Made by a program: the position numbers and the translations under genes | NCBI RefSeq assembly: GCF_002775205.1 | Contig: NC_036447.1 | Location: forward strand, 27,092,245-27,156,244 | DNA length: 64,000 nt | Direction: 5' to 3' | DNA from: Xiphophorus maculatus | Lineage: Eukaryota; Chordata; Actinopteri; Cyprinodontiformes; Poeciliidae | Shown: positions 50,065 through 62,010 of the stretch, one piece after another | Numbering within the stretch: the first letter of the stretch is position 1 | How the letters are laid out: each line of letters begins with the position of its first letter | The notes under the pieces: generated by a model | Seen by the model: the letters and a program-made list of their open reading frames with translations, nothing else | Database searches by the model: none | What the model was told of the DNA's origin: nothing

Positions 50065-50284
50065 GATTGTTTTAAAAACCTAAATTAGCCCAAATAATAT
50101 TGGGCTTAGCTATAAATGAGAACAATTCTGCTGCATAACCAGACCTCCATCTTGGATCTCAGGTGGGGCTCTGATGTAGCGTCAATGTGGTTTTTCTCCA
50201 GATCCTCCTTCTTCCCCCTACAGTCAGTTAACATGCATGCTAGGTTAACTGATGACCTCTGAAGAGAGAGAGAGTTCATGACTG

Positions 50285-50345
50285 TGTCTTTGGGTTGGAC
50301 CGCCATCGTGTCCAGGGTATGTCCCGCCTCTCCCCTGCTGACAGC
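50285..50345 (+). mobile_element. Retroelement tail fragment
   Basis: GTGTCCAGGGTATGTCCCGC followed by CTCTCCCCTGCTGACAGCCAG, part of a widespread fish retroelement 3' segment. Fragment only. Confidence 0.5.
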
Positions 50346-50479
50346 CAGAACAGAATCCAACTGCCCTGCCACTCTACGTTTTTTAATTAAAAAAAAAACC
50401 AGTGAAGGACTTGGTGAATTAATAAAACATGAATTATTGTGTGTTCTAAAGTATTTTCCAAAGAAATTTTAATTCACTC

Positions 50480-50690
50480 AAAATGAAAATCTGCTCTTAA
50501 ATGAGTCGCTATAGAGACCGTGATGCGTGCGGTCTTTATGACAATTATCATGTTTGGTATGTCGGCCCATACCGCTGCCGTTGCTCGCCAGTAGCGGCAG
50601 ATGGTACATCCACAGGAGACGGCCTGGCCGCAGGGCTTCCATGTCACCATCATACAGCACCATGGCCAACATGCCTCAGTGCACCAGAAT
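50480..50690. promoter_or_regulatory. Candidate conserved noncoding element
   Basis: Unique, balanced-composition block containing GACAATTATCATG, CTATAGAGACCGTGATGCGT and GCCATGGTGCTG-type words. Open frames exist on both strands (50478-50672 minus, 50501-50725 plus), but neither has splice-consistent ends or a recognisable domain. Confidence 0.25.
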
Positions 50691-52099
50691 TTAGTTTTTA
50701 CTTTTTATTTTTTCCAATCAACTGAAAATATGGAATTGAAATGAATCGGAATCTATCTTGTTGATCGCGACATCACGACAAAAAACACAAAACATCATCA
50801 CACATGCACTCAGACCTTTCACTTGTTATATAGTATTATAAAAAATGGGATCTATTTCTACTTATTATACATGTTCTTTTTTTGTTCACTTGTAATTTGG
50901 AAAACATGTAAAAATGCTCCATGTTGAACATCACTTCAAACTCACAAAGCTTTTGACAAAAACAGGAATAAACAGCTTTTTTTGTTGTTTTTTACAGAAT
51001 TATTTTATTTTTTAAAACTTGCTTAAGTGACTGTATATAGTATAGTATATGACTGTATAATAGTCTTTGCTATGTAAAATGTAAAATAGTAAAATGCTAG
51101 TCAAGGTTCAGGACTTGTCTTAGCACAGTAAGACTTCTTTTAAGAGTCTAGCTATTTACTAGTGTCGCCAATAGCAATGTTGGTGATTTAATTTTGTTGG
51201 ATCTCAGTGTAAACTTTTATGTAGTTGATTACATTCTTCTTTTTAAAGTCCAAACTTTCCCCACACTACTTATTCCAATAAAACCCATGTTGCCGCCATC
51301 AAACACGGGCGCCATGGTGACTGTTGTCTTCAGTACACTCTCATCAATATCATCCGCCTCGGTCAAACACTTGACTCGGTTTGCAACTGCTGCAGAACGC
51401 CAGCAAATGTCGTCATTAGTCGTCTTGACCCCAACCTGTCTATTCCAGCTCACGTCCTTATCCTCTCTTTAGATAGCCAGATTGCCAGTTGTGACACGAA
51501 ATTACAGGGGAGACGAGGACAGACTGTTAAATGTCAAGAGAGACGGGGCTGGGAGGGGAAGGATGTGTACGAGTGTGGCCATAAAAATAGAAACTACCAA
51601 TTGCAAGACTTCACTCACCTCAACTTTGTTTCTCGCTGGTCTGGAGCAACAGGCTACAGCTGGAGATCACAGACACTGAGGTGAACAAACTTTTAATATA
51701 CCGAAGGGGTCAGTATTCGTCCTAAGAACAGTTATGGCTTATGAATTAGTCCAGAGCTTTCTGAACCTCAATATTACCAAAAATAAATAAATAAAAATTA
51801 GTATACATACAAGCTGAACTTTAACATGTATTGACAAAACATTGGAGCAACCAACAAGGTCAATATTCTTGTTTTTTTTTGTCAAGGTCATGAATGTTTT
51901 TAAGCCTCAGGGTGAATTGGATTTGACTTGACCGACGGTCCTTTGAGTTGAGTTGGACCTAAAGTGGGTCAGCATCCGACGATTGCTACTGGTTTCATAT
52001 GTGTTACTGTCAGGGTCATGAATTCAAATTAAGTTTTTTTTTTTTCAGCAGCAGCAGAGAAGGAAGGTCAGGAAATAAGCAAAGTGATCACAAGTCTCT

Positions 52100-52400
52100 C
52101 TCTGGCGTTGTTTTGTGTGCACTGCAGCTGTCAAGATGTCCCAGCCTATCAGGCTTAAAGCCCTTTGCACTCATAATAATTGGCCATTAAAGCATCATCA
52201 CAAGCACAAAAGAGCACCAGTCCCTCCACTTGCTGATAGAGCGAAAGACACTTGTGAGTTTTCTGGAGGAGCTGCGAGGCCCGCAGCTACGCCGGAGCCC
52301 AGAGCTGCCAGATGATGAGGCAGCGCTCTCTGCCATTACGGCCTAGTCAGGGGCCACTAATCTGGGCTACATAGCCGGGAAGAATGCACTGGAGTGGATC
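52100..52400. promoter_or_regulatory. Candidate conserved noncoding element
   Basis: Contains CATAATAATTGGCCATTAAA (homeodomain-like cores), GGGCCACTAATCTGGGC and GCTGCCAGATGATGAGGCAG in a non-repetitive block. No convincing exon. Enhancer function is inference. Confidence 0.3.
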
Positions 52401-52620
52401 CTGCTTCTCCAAAGACAAAGAACAGCATTGTGTGTGTGTGTGGGCGTGCGTGTGTTTGTGTGTGTCTATACCACACACGGCGGACGTTTTGTCTCTTGTA
52501 ATGTGGCATACATGCGGTTTCATGGTTTAAACATGCACCAGGTGGTTAGGTGTCATAATGTGCATAATGTGTATGGTGACGGATATTCAAGATGTCCGAC
52601 GTGAGCGCCCACTTTTGTAA

Positions 52621-52648
52621 CACACACACACGCGCGCGCGCGCACACG
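52621..52648. repeat. Alternating (CA)n(CG)n purine-pyrimidine tract
   Basis: CA units pass into CGCGCGCGCGCGC and back to CA, a classic Z-DNA-prone sequence. Confidence 0.9.
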
Positions 52649-54229
52649 CCAAGCAGTGCTGATCTAAAAGGCTGGCAGCCGGTGAAAAATGCTGTGCAGA
52701 GTATGGAGCGACCTCACCACTTGACCCGCCAACCTCACTGCAAAGCAGTTTAACGGTGTCGATTTCTTTCCGCTTGTGTCTTTTTGTGTGTCATCCGGTG
52801 CGCACGCACTGCGTGTGTGTGCGTTTGTGTGCGTATGTGGGCGCTTCCAGGTAAGCCAAGACCGTAGGTGGTGGGGAGTGTTTTGTTGGCTCATGTGGTA
52901 ATATGTGTGGGATAGTGTTCTGGACAAGTGTCCATTTAATCATCTCACCCAGAGAGGTGTGTGAGCCTTCTTGTGCTACATTCAAATGAATAAAAAGATT
53001 TAAAGAGAAGGTTAGCAATGTTTGCTTTATGGAATATATGGAAGCATAAAAAGCACTTTATATATGTTTATTTGGCAGCAGAAAAAAGGTTACTTGCAAT
53101 GTAACCATGGCAGGTAGGATTTGGTAACTGAGCTACAAACAGTATTGCTCTAAACATATACTGTATATAACAATGCATGGTATTAGCATTCATTAGTTGG
53201 AAAACTTGATCATATTTTAAACTCAACTTTTCTTGACTTCTTTTTTTTAAGTAAACATAATTCCCTGGGCTTCAGGAGAGTAATCCAGCTGAAAAATGGA
53301 TTGTAGAAGTCAGAAATAATAACGATTATATCCTTCTGTTTGTTACCTTCATTCTCTTCAGTGACTCCATCTCCATGTATTTTTACATGCTTCATAATAT
53401 TTAAACGCCTAGTTTAACCTTTAAGGACAACCAGAAAATGAAATAATTTAACCACATAGGCAATCACATAGTTTTATAAACTCTCTAGGCAAAGGCCAGA
53501 ATGATTTTTTGTCTTCAAATGTCTATTTATTGACATTGTCATATGGTATGATGACAGTGAGTCACCCTGGCCATTACCTTCCTACACAATTCTGCTCAAT
53601 TCTCATCTCCCCTTCAGAGACATTTCTAAATGAACATTTAAAGCAAAATGACTTCCTTTAAGCCTTTAAGCCCAAATATAAAAACCTGTAAAATGGATAC
53701 ATTTTCAGACATGTTTGACTCCAAATAATAAAATATTTTGTTTGAAAACGTGCACATATGGAGGTTTTTGACACATATTCTTTGTCAGCTGTTCCCAGAA
53801 CATGCTTGGTACTACTTGCATGAATGTGCAGTAGAGTAAATTTCCCTTAGTTGCTGCTAAATCCCGGGAGGCTACATCACCTGCTTCTTTCTGCTGCAAA
53901 AAAAAGCAAATAAAATAAATCTGACAACTGTTTGCGTTTCAACTGGTTGCCCAGGACCATTCTTGCAAGAGCAACAACTTGCGTGAATATTTATATTTCA
54001 AGCTTACAAAGTGAGGCATAGTGATTATTTGTAATTAATCACAACACTAGAGTGTGATTAATAAATTTAAATAAAACATTTTAATCGATTGTCATCTCTA
54101 TGTGTGTCTATATATATATATATATTCCCCACCCCTCTTAAATTCTTACTGGCCTTGTCTGGCCACCCCAATGGACATTTTCTAGGGGCGCCACTGCTAA
54201 TATACCATAAAACAATAAAGCATCCAGCG

Positions 54230-54720
54230 AGAGCATTTAACCCTCAAGGTCACTGAAAATGACCACAAAGACAAGTTGGTTGAAATGGGGCAAAACAAGA
54301 GTAATCACCAAAGATGACCCCCCCAGGACATTTTAATGGTCTATTAGGCTGATGCACCGCTGATCATTCCAGGGACAAATTTTGCAGATCAGTTAAACAA
54401 ACCATTTCCCAGCAACGTGACTAAACATCCATAAACAAGGACACTTGATTAGGCCTTTGCTTCAGCGGCTCCCTGAGTAACGGGCAGCTTTGGCGATGAA
54501 AGTCTTGTCGGGTCGACATCTAAGACCGCCGGAGTGTCGCCAACACACTGTCACATGGTGAAGAGGTGACTTTCTGGAGGACAGGCCGCCGCCCGTCCTT
54601 TATTTTAATGAGGAAATCTCTTCAGGAGGCTTTTCTCAATGTGTGATCAGCGCCTCGGAACATGTGACTGGCCTACTGCTCGAGTAAACACGGCGGGATT
54701 GAATTGAAGAGAGCTATTCA
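54230..54720. promoter_or_regulatory. Candidate conserved noncoding element
   Basis: About 490 bp of unique sequence with AAATGACCACAAAGACAAG, CCATAAACAAGGACACTTGA and TTTATTTTAATGAGGAAATC. It looks unlike the surrounding repeats and shows no exon structure. Inference only. Confidence 0.3.
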
Positions 54721-54779
54721 TAGCACACATAGAATAGAATAGTGAGAATAGAAAAAATATACACCATTGTCTGTGTTAA

Positions 54780-55390
54780 CCTGAAGAGATTGATAGCGAC
54801 CATTGGGTACGTGACGTCAGGCTCTCCAGAGCTCTGCCCGCTCCGCCGTGACGGATTTCAAAGCAACCTATGCGCTCCTGTAAAGCTTGTCAAAAAAAAA
54901 CAAATGTCTGGGAGCCTAATATCAATTTTACTTAGTCGATATCACTTTAAAAATTATCATAAGATGCTCTGCAGTTGGCTGCACAAACAAGGACACAAAC
55001 TAAACTTTGTCATTTTATTGTATAACTTTTAATGAGGAAAAATACGGCGGCAAAAAATAGCAGCCATCAATAACGATGACTGCCTCGATGTAATCGTGCC
55101 TATGCAGCAAACACATTTTGCAAGGTAAGAAGATTAACGTACATATACTTTATGAGTAAGTATGATTAGAAAGATACCAAGTATTGTATTATGATGCCCC
55201 ACGGTCATGTAGCCCAGCATGTAAACAATTTCAGTCGCTCTGTTCGATACTACGGTCCCTCACTTCCAATGTCTGTCATGGCGCCTCGAGTGACAAAGTG
55301 AGTAGTTGCAAAGGGTCAGTATATAATTCTCATGTGGCGTCACCCTTTTGTGAGCTTTGTAACTGACAGCCATCTTGGCAGGCAGTTGCT
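54780..55390. mobile_element. Repeat with THAP-domain-like remnant
   Basis: Near 54962-55020 the plus strand reads R-C-S-A-V-G-C-T-N-K-D-T-N, then a stop, then TLSFY. RCSAVGCTN is the usual beginning of a THAP zinc finger, found in P-like transposases and host THAP proteins. The rest of the finger is not recognisable. Flanks contain GTGACGTCAGGCTC and TGACAGCCATCTTGGCAG, typical of fish transposon debris. A dead fragment. Confidence 0.4.
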
Positions 55391-55792
55391 ATGACAGTAA
55401 GTCAAAATACAAGCTTAGCGCTAGCTCTCGCCTCTTTCCTATCTAACTTATAAACCGTATGAGTGCATTACGATTATTACTCTAGCACAACTTTTGAGTA
55501 CTTACTCACATCAGTGTATTTATATTGTCCATTCCTCTTTGTAAAATTGCTGAGGCTTTTGGATTTAACTCTGGACTTTGACTAGACCTTTTTACCAGAT
55601 GGATATGATTCCTAGTGAAAGGTGAATCTCTGCAACAGATTCAAGCATTCTGCAGCCTCAAACTGGTTTTGAGTGTTAACCTCCATTAACGTTCGTTCAC
55701 CAGGTTCACTGACCCCGCTGAAGAAAAGCATTTCCCTACATGTCTTGTCTTACTTCTTATGTCTTTCATTCAGTTGTGGCTTTGACATACAG

Positions 55793-56028
55793 TATATAGA
55801 TCTATATAGATCTCTCTCTATATATATAGGTAGATAGATAGATCTATATATACAGTACAGACCAAAAGTTTGGACACAACTGTGTGTCCAAACTCTTGGT
55901 CTGTACTGTATATTTAGACCTATATATGTATATAGATCTATATATCTACATATATATAGATCTATATATTTATATAGATCTATCTATCTACCTATATATA
56001 TAGAGAGAGATCTATATAGATCTATATA
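55793..56028. mobile_element. Large hairpin around paired Tc1-like terminal repeats
   Basis: Outer arms 55793-55850 and 55971-56028 are perfect 58-bp inverted repeats made of AGATCTATATAG-type words. Inside, 55851-55878 (TACAGTACAGACCAAAAGTT...) and 55883-55910 form a second inverted repeat of 28 bp with one mismatch and a 4-bp loop. The inner sequence resembles the Tc1-mariner terminal repeat common in fish. A further 60 bp (55911-55970) is unpaired. Confidence 0.85.
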
Positions 56029-56116
56029 CATCTATGTGATACTTTTCTATTCAATTATTATTTGTTTAAGATCTGAGTTTAATCAATCCCAATATTAAAC
56101 TTAAGACTTTAGTAAA

Positions 56117-56152
56117 GTCATCAGTCATCGACTCTCATCGATGACTGATGAC
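56117..56152. repeat. Perfect 15-bp inverted repeat, 6-bp loop
   Basis: GTCATCAGTCATCGA, CTCTCA, then the exact reverse complement, followed directly by three copies of TGACTCGT-type units. Confidence 0.95.
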
Positions 56153-57720
56153 TCGTTGACTCGTTGACTCGTTGGGACTTTGAATCAGGTTACTTTTGCC
56201 TTGTCGTACAAAATTACCCCCTTAACCCGTAAACTGGTTTTTACATCTACAAATAAAATGCTCTATATCCTATCCAAAGACCTTCCTCTCCATGCTGTTG
56301 CAGCTTTTTGTTTGACTATGTCACCTGAAAAATGACACCTATTTCCTAAGGCTTTATTTTGCCCGGTTTGCCTTTGCTCGCCGAGTAAGTTTGTCCCAAG
56401 ACAAGAATCCGTACAGGAAACTTCAAATAAAAATCAATCACAGAGTGTTGTTTCACTGCTGCTCACAATATATAACTGCGTCCACCATGTCCTATTCCCT
56501 GTGGTCCATCAGTGGTATGAGAACCTGACATGAAGAGAGACAATTGAGCTATGAGGAGACGGCGTGAACGTGACCGAGGTACTGAGCAGCCAGTCTTTAC
56601 TTTCTGGGGAAGATCATTCTGTGGCGTCTTGGAGAACACTTGACCTTCCTTGTTGTGCTGGCAGAGGATGAGGACAGAGTGTAATCCAATAGGATTTTGA
56701 TACATCACACTGCTGCTTTCTCTTTGTCTTTATGTAATTACCAATAAAAACACAAAGAGATGCTATTGAAGAGGACTGGGGAAACAGAGACTGAGGAAGG
56801 AAACGCAGCTGATCAACGCTCGGTCAAAACAGTCTTTGTCCATGTCAGGCTATTATAAAATATCAAATATATGTGAAACCAAAAAGTTTGGGTGAAAACA
56901 TATTTTGCTTTATGTTTCTGAAAGTAAAACTAGACACTAATTTTATGTTACATTAGCTGCGGCGACTAGTTGTGGATTTCTTTGCCGATGAACTAAAAGC
57001 AGATCAAACTCCCCAAAATGTAGATTCACTCTATCAAAGAAATAAGAAATCCTTCATTCCAACAAAAGTTGTTTCTAAGAGTTGAGTTTTTTGGTTGTTT
57101 ATGTCAATATATGGATTACTTTGGTAAATTATGACTCTTGCAAACTGAAAATGCTTTTATTTCTTCCTTGTTCTGTCAAAATGTAAAGGACCTGTCTTCA
57201 CAAAGAGAACAGATGAGAGAAATCTGAGCCATCTTGGTAGCTTTGGTTTATTCTTGATCTGTTTTAGTTATTTCTCCCTTTGTTTATAGCAGACGATTGA
57301 AATGAACATGAATTCTGTCAAAATCCACACAATTACAATACTGTAGTGTCAGAAGGTGGTAACTCGAACATTTTAAAAAATATTTTTAACGTCCTATGAC
57401 CGCAAGGTCAGGAGTTTGGCTTTCATAACGGTGATGAAGTTTGCTGAAGGAAAAAAAAAAAACGTTTTAACATTTGGGTCAAACGTGAGACGTGAGTCTC
57501 ATCCAAAGCAACGCGAAATCCTCTGCAACGGCCTTGATGTGAACCCAGCTGACTCAGATCAATATGTTTTATCAAACCCCCATCAATCCACCAAAAGAAC
57601 CAGAAGAATGATGAATAATAAATGAAGAATGAAGAAAAAATAACTGTGAGATGTTGCAGGTTTGGGGTCCAGCTCCATCCTTAGCTTTTATTGTTGGTTA
57701 TTTTAATTAGCAAGTTTTCG

Positions 57721-58090
57721 TCAGATGTTACCAGATTTATTTTGTCCATATGTCCGCACTGCAAAACTTCTCAAAGTGAACAAAATGTTGCTCACGCAAA
57801 TATTAGAACCGTTCAGCTTCTATGCCCCACAAATATGGAACAAACTTCCAGAAAACTGTAAAACAGCCGAAACATTGAGTTCTGATAATTACTGGAATAC
57901 TGACAAACATATTTGTTGCATATGAATGATTCTGATGATGACATTTGACAGAATGTTAGGTCCGCTGCTGGTTTCTCGATTGATGACTTTATTACGTTTT
58001 TATGACTCTTTTTCCTGTGTTTTTCGTGACGTAAAGCACTTTGAACTGCCTCGTTGCTGAAATGAGCTGAACATAAAAACTTCATGAGCT
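57721..58090 (+). mobile_element. LINE 3' remnant (L2/CR1-like)
   Basis: The frame at 57725-57925 contains PFSFYAPQIWNKLPENCKTA, closely resembling the C-terminal end of non-LTR reverse transcriptase proteins. It is followed at 58025-58075 by AAAGCACTTTGAACTGCCTC and GTTGCTGAAATGAGCTGA, the usual 3' tail of such elements. The rest of the ORF is missing; 5'-truncated and inactive. Confidence 0.75.
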
Positions 58091-58199
58091 GTTAAAAATA
58101 ACTGGGTTTTTTTTTAAAAGCTAAATTTTGCTAAAAAGGTCACTGTCCTTGGTGCTGATCCGAGTTTTCTGTAGAGAAAATCCCCATCGCTATCTTTGT

Positions 58200-59570
58200 G
58201 TCAGCTGTAAGATTATGTTTCCGTGCTTTCCTCACTTGCGCGCGACACGGGGCCGCGCGCGCGCACCTGCGCTCTCTCTTCCGTGTCTCGCTCTCTCTCT
58301 CTCTCTCTCTCTGCGTTCACGGCTGCTGCCGTTTAAAATATTCATTCGTTGCACCTCAAAGGCCCTTCTACTTCCCACTCCACCTGTACCCAGCGGCAGA
58401 CACAACCAGCGCCTCTGCACGGCGGTAGCAAATATCAGCAAAAAGACATCACCAGGCACCTCACACGTCCAACATTTCATCTCCGCGTGCGTTTGAGATC
58501 CTTCACGTGGACCCTTTTCGCCAATAAAACATCCGGACAGGAGAGTGTATAGTGAAATGGTTCAGACGGTCTTTCAGCCAGGGATGAAGTCACCCACAGA
58601 GCGCGTCCCTGCTTTGTACTGCGCACTCTTTAACGATCGCCCGGTGATGTCGGTGCGCTTCGGAACGTGCGCCGGGATCCCACAGTAAATAAGTAAACAA
58701 ATATATAAGAATAGTCGCAACAGGCGGGTGAGATAGCCAGCAAAAAGCTGCGTTCCGCTCTGGGTTTACATGGAAATGTAGTTCCCTCCTCTCTCTCTTT
58801 TTTATTTTTTACATTTTATTATTGTTGTACTGAGGAATTCCCCCGACTTTGCAGAGGCGAGTCCCGCAGAGATGCGCGTTCAAAACCAAGTGACGGGCAA
58901 GAAAGCTGCGTTCCGCTCGCACCGCGGAGCGCGAGGAGCGTTTGGCTCGCGCGATTGAAGTTGGTGATGGAGCGAACAGCCAAGAGGCACGCGACGAGGA
59001 GCCCTTTTCTGACATTTTGATTTTTGTTATTTTCTTTTTTTTCCCCTCCTTTTTTTTTTTTTAAATTATATATATATATTTTTTGCAACAGCGCCGATCT
59101 GCCACCCCGAGACGCGCGTTTGAGCTCCCCAATCTCTGGGGGCGCAGCGCGTCAAGCCCGCGCTGGCTGATGGAGCTGCCTCTGTTCAACTTGGATGCAC
59201 TTCTCTCCTCCGGTCTCATCGCTTAAGTTTGTAGCGATTGCGTGAGCAGAAAGCGGATGGAGAAGGGAAGGAGGAAACGCGCTAAACCAACGTTCATGGC
59301 TTCAAGGCGCGTCGGGGTCCAATTATTTACCCCGTCCTTCTTTCACGGTTATGCAACAAATTTCACCACCGAACGACTCAAAACGACAAGGAAATCAATA
59401 TTCGGGACTTTTTGAACTCCGAGGACGACTTCGGTTGTGATTGTGTTTTTTTTTGGTTTCGAGAACAAAGCGGTTGGAATATCGAGCCCGATCATGGGGG
59501 AGACGCAGTGCTCTGGAGTTACGGTGAAGAATTTGGAAAGTGGCGCTCACGTTTGAGGATTACCAGGCGG

Positions 59571-59601
<31 letters not shown>

Positions 59602-59649
59602 TCTTTCTTCTCCTGAACAACACAGACGTCCAGTTTGATGTCTGAAAAG
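58200..59649 (+). promoter_or_regulatory. CpG-rich promoter-like block and candidate first exon of an unidentified gene
   Basis: From about 58230 to 59400 the base composition shifts to GC- and CpG-rich, with GCGCGC runs, multiple CGCGCC-type words and a (CT)n tract at 58291-58312, unlike the AT-rich surroundings. The block ends in AAAAG|GTAAGA, a good donor, at 59649/59650. Just upstream ATG TCT GAA AAG (59638-59649) could start a protein, MSEK, but its context is poor, several earlier ATGs precede it, and a 25-A run (59574-59598) lies inside, so an untranslated first exon is more likely. The downstream gene lies beyond the window. I cannot name it. Confidence 0.45.
58291..58312. repeat. (CT)n microsatellite
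   Basis: Eleven CT units in the CpG-rich block, possibly in a promoter or 5' UTR. Confidence 0.93.
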
Positions 59650-59958
59650 GTAAGAGAAACCAACGCGTCTGTCTGTCGTTTCCCGTTGCTTGTATACGGA
59701 TTGCAGTGGAACAAGAGTTTAGCTTTTAAAACACCACTGAAATCAAATCCCGTCGCTATTAATAATTTTTTTTTTTTTTAAAAACACACATTTACGATTC
59801 ATATGAGTCTGTTGCTTGTATCTCAGAGGCCCCGTAAATTTTAGGGACATTACATCACTTTTTAACATCAGCGTGACATTTATTTATTTAAATCTTTAGC
59901 TGAATGAACTGCTGCATTACAGATATTGAATTTGAGTTTGGACATTAAAACTCAAACC

Positions 59959-59959
<1 letters not shown>

Positions 59960-60015
<56 letters not shown>
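59960..60015. repeat. (AAT)n microsatellite
   Basis: About 18 AAT units, 310 bp after the candidate splice donor. Confidence 0.96.
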
Positions 60016-60016
<1 letters not shown>

Positions 60017-60944
60017 CAATGTATCTAATCAATAGACCCGTGTTTCTCCCTTTTCCTTTGAGTATAAAGTACATGCAGTACGTGGCGTTCACGGTTAGAG
60101 CCGCAGATCAAACAGAATGGCAAATTGTGTCACTACTTCAGCCTCGATTTTAAAATATACCGAAATCTCGCTCAAAAAATAACAATTCGTGCTATTTTTG
60201 TTGTCGCCGATGTTCCGGTTCAGACGGTTCGATGTCTGAGAAACGAGCATCATTTAACTACGTGTAGGAATATATTCAGTTCGTTTATTCTTCCTATGTG
60301 ATGCAAAACGGTTGTCAACTGGCTGTGCAGAAGGAAAATACCTGTTAGGACCTCTGTCTGGGTCAACTCATGGCAAAAAAAAAAAGAAAAAAGTTCCCCA
60401 TCCAGGCAAATGGGGGCGCTCTTTCGGCTGATATTATGTGTTCTGTTATCCAGAAAACAAAATCTAAAGTTTATGAAAAGTTAGAAATAAGATCCTTTAG
60501 CTGCAAGGCATTTCTATATCAGAATATACAGTAAATACGTATTTTAGGTTCAATATGTTTTAAATATATTAGTCAATGTTCCATTTATTGTGGTTCAAAT
60601 GCATTTCTAAACAGGTGGGGTTTTAGCCTTGATTTAAAGGTACTCAGTGTTTCAGCTGTTCTGCAGTTTTCTGGGTGTTTTTATCTTTTTTCCAGATTTG
60701 TGGTGTATAGAAGCTAAATGCTGCTTCTTAACGTTTGGTTCTGGTTCTGGTTCTGGGGATGGAGGACATCTCTTCTGTCTTTCACTTCTCAGGCACTTTT
60801 AGAGGCTGTTTAGGAAGCAAATGCCATCTTTTCTTTGTGATAAGTGATGTCATATTCAAGTGACCTCTGAGGGCCTTCAACCTCTGTTTGCAAGACCGAA
60901 GGTGTATCGACCACCTGACAATATGTAAAAGTGACTTTTCTGAG

Positions 60945-61072
60945 CTTTACATCATGATATTAGTCTCTCATCAAAAACATATCTGGACTGTTGGTTTAAT
61001 TCTTTCATGCATGTTTAAGAAATCCTTTAATCTCCCATGGCAACCATTCAGTTGTGCAAATCACTGGATGAG
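60945..61072 (+). mobile_element. MITE family member, copy E (truncated)
   Basis: ACATCATGATATTAGTCTCT through TTAATTCTTTCATGCATGTT and CTCCCATGGCAACCATTCAG, ending abruptly near 61072. Confidence 0.7.
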
Positions 61073-61804
61073 GTTACTCTGATTGCACTTTTTGCTGAAA
61101 GCACTTCTCTGGGTGTCGAGATAATTACCACAATCATCCAGACTTTCACTGTACAGAAAATCAGCAGCGTCTTGACCGATGAGGCAAGCGGTTCAGTCCG
61201 TCAATGTATGGAACACAAAATCGAAACAACTATAATTGTATTTGATTCTTGTGGGGATTATTTTGGTGTTGGGAGATTGTAATTCTAGCTGTAGATTTGT
61301 TTTTATCTGGATGCTTATTATGAGATACGGATGCAGGACAACATCCATCTCTTTCCTGACTCTAAGGATCCACAATATATTAGGATATCGGTATCGGCTG
61401 ATGTTGGTAATTTAACATATTGGTATTGTCCGATAAGTAAAACTACGCTGATGTAAACAATAGATGTTTATTTTCATTTTGTTGCTGCTTGTATTTTAGG
61501 AATTGGGGGTAAAGGGCTCAGCCATGTGGAATTTGTGCCATCATGTGATGACATGACTGAACAAGTTATGCATCAGAGGATTATTGGGGTGTTCAACTAA
61601 AGCAGAAAAGCAATGTAGCAGTATGTTACGAAGTGTTGGGAAATATATATATATAATATTGGTAATATTGGTTATCAAATATAATAGCAGTATTGATATT
61701 AGGTATCAATATCGGCCCAAATTTTTACATTGATCCACTCCAATTTAAAACAAGTTAAGGAACTACTTGGTAATGTTACCAAACTCGTGACACTGCTAAA
61801 CCAG

Positions 61805-62010
61805 AATGGCTATTGCTTTCCAATGCAATCCCAGTCGATTCTCATCTCCCTTCAGTTCTCCATCTGGGATTTCTCCCATGGAGTTTGATTTCTCAGGAGG
61901 AACTTTTTCTTGGCCAATCAGCGAACAATGATGTTCATTTTCTGCTCTGTTTTAGAATTGTTATTGGACTTTGGTTGTAGTTTGACAACAACAGTGGAGG
62001 AAGTAAACAA
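61805..62010 (+). mobile_element. Dispersed repeat, partner of 26740-26945
   Basis: Contains GATTCTCATCTCCCTTCAG, TCTGGGATTTCTCCCATGG and GGCCAATCAGCGAACAATGA in the order of the reverse complement of the cyth4-intron copy. Unclassified. Confidence 0.6.

Noticed and set aside
59412..59645. 77-codon frame ending at the candidate exon donor
   Set aside because: Runs through a poly-A tract as poly-Lys and has a stop before the donor; more likely 5' UTR.
59638..59649. ATG TCT GAA AAG as a real start codon exon (MSEK)
   Set aside because: Weak context and several upstream ATGs; four codons are too few to identify a gene, so no CDS is called.
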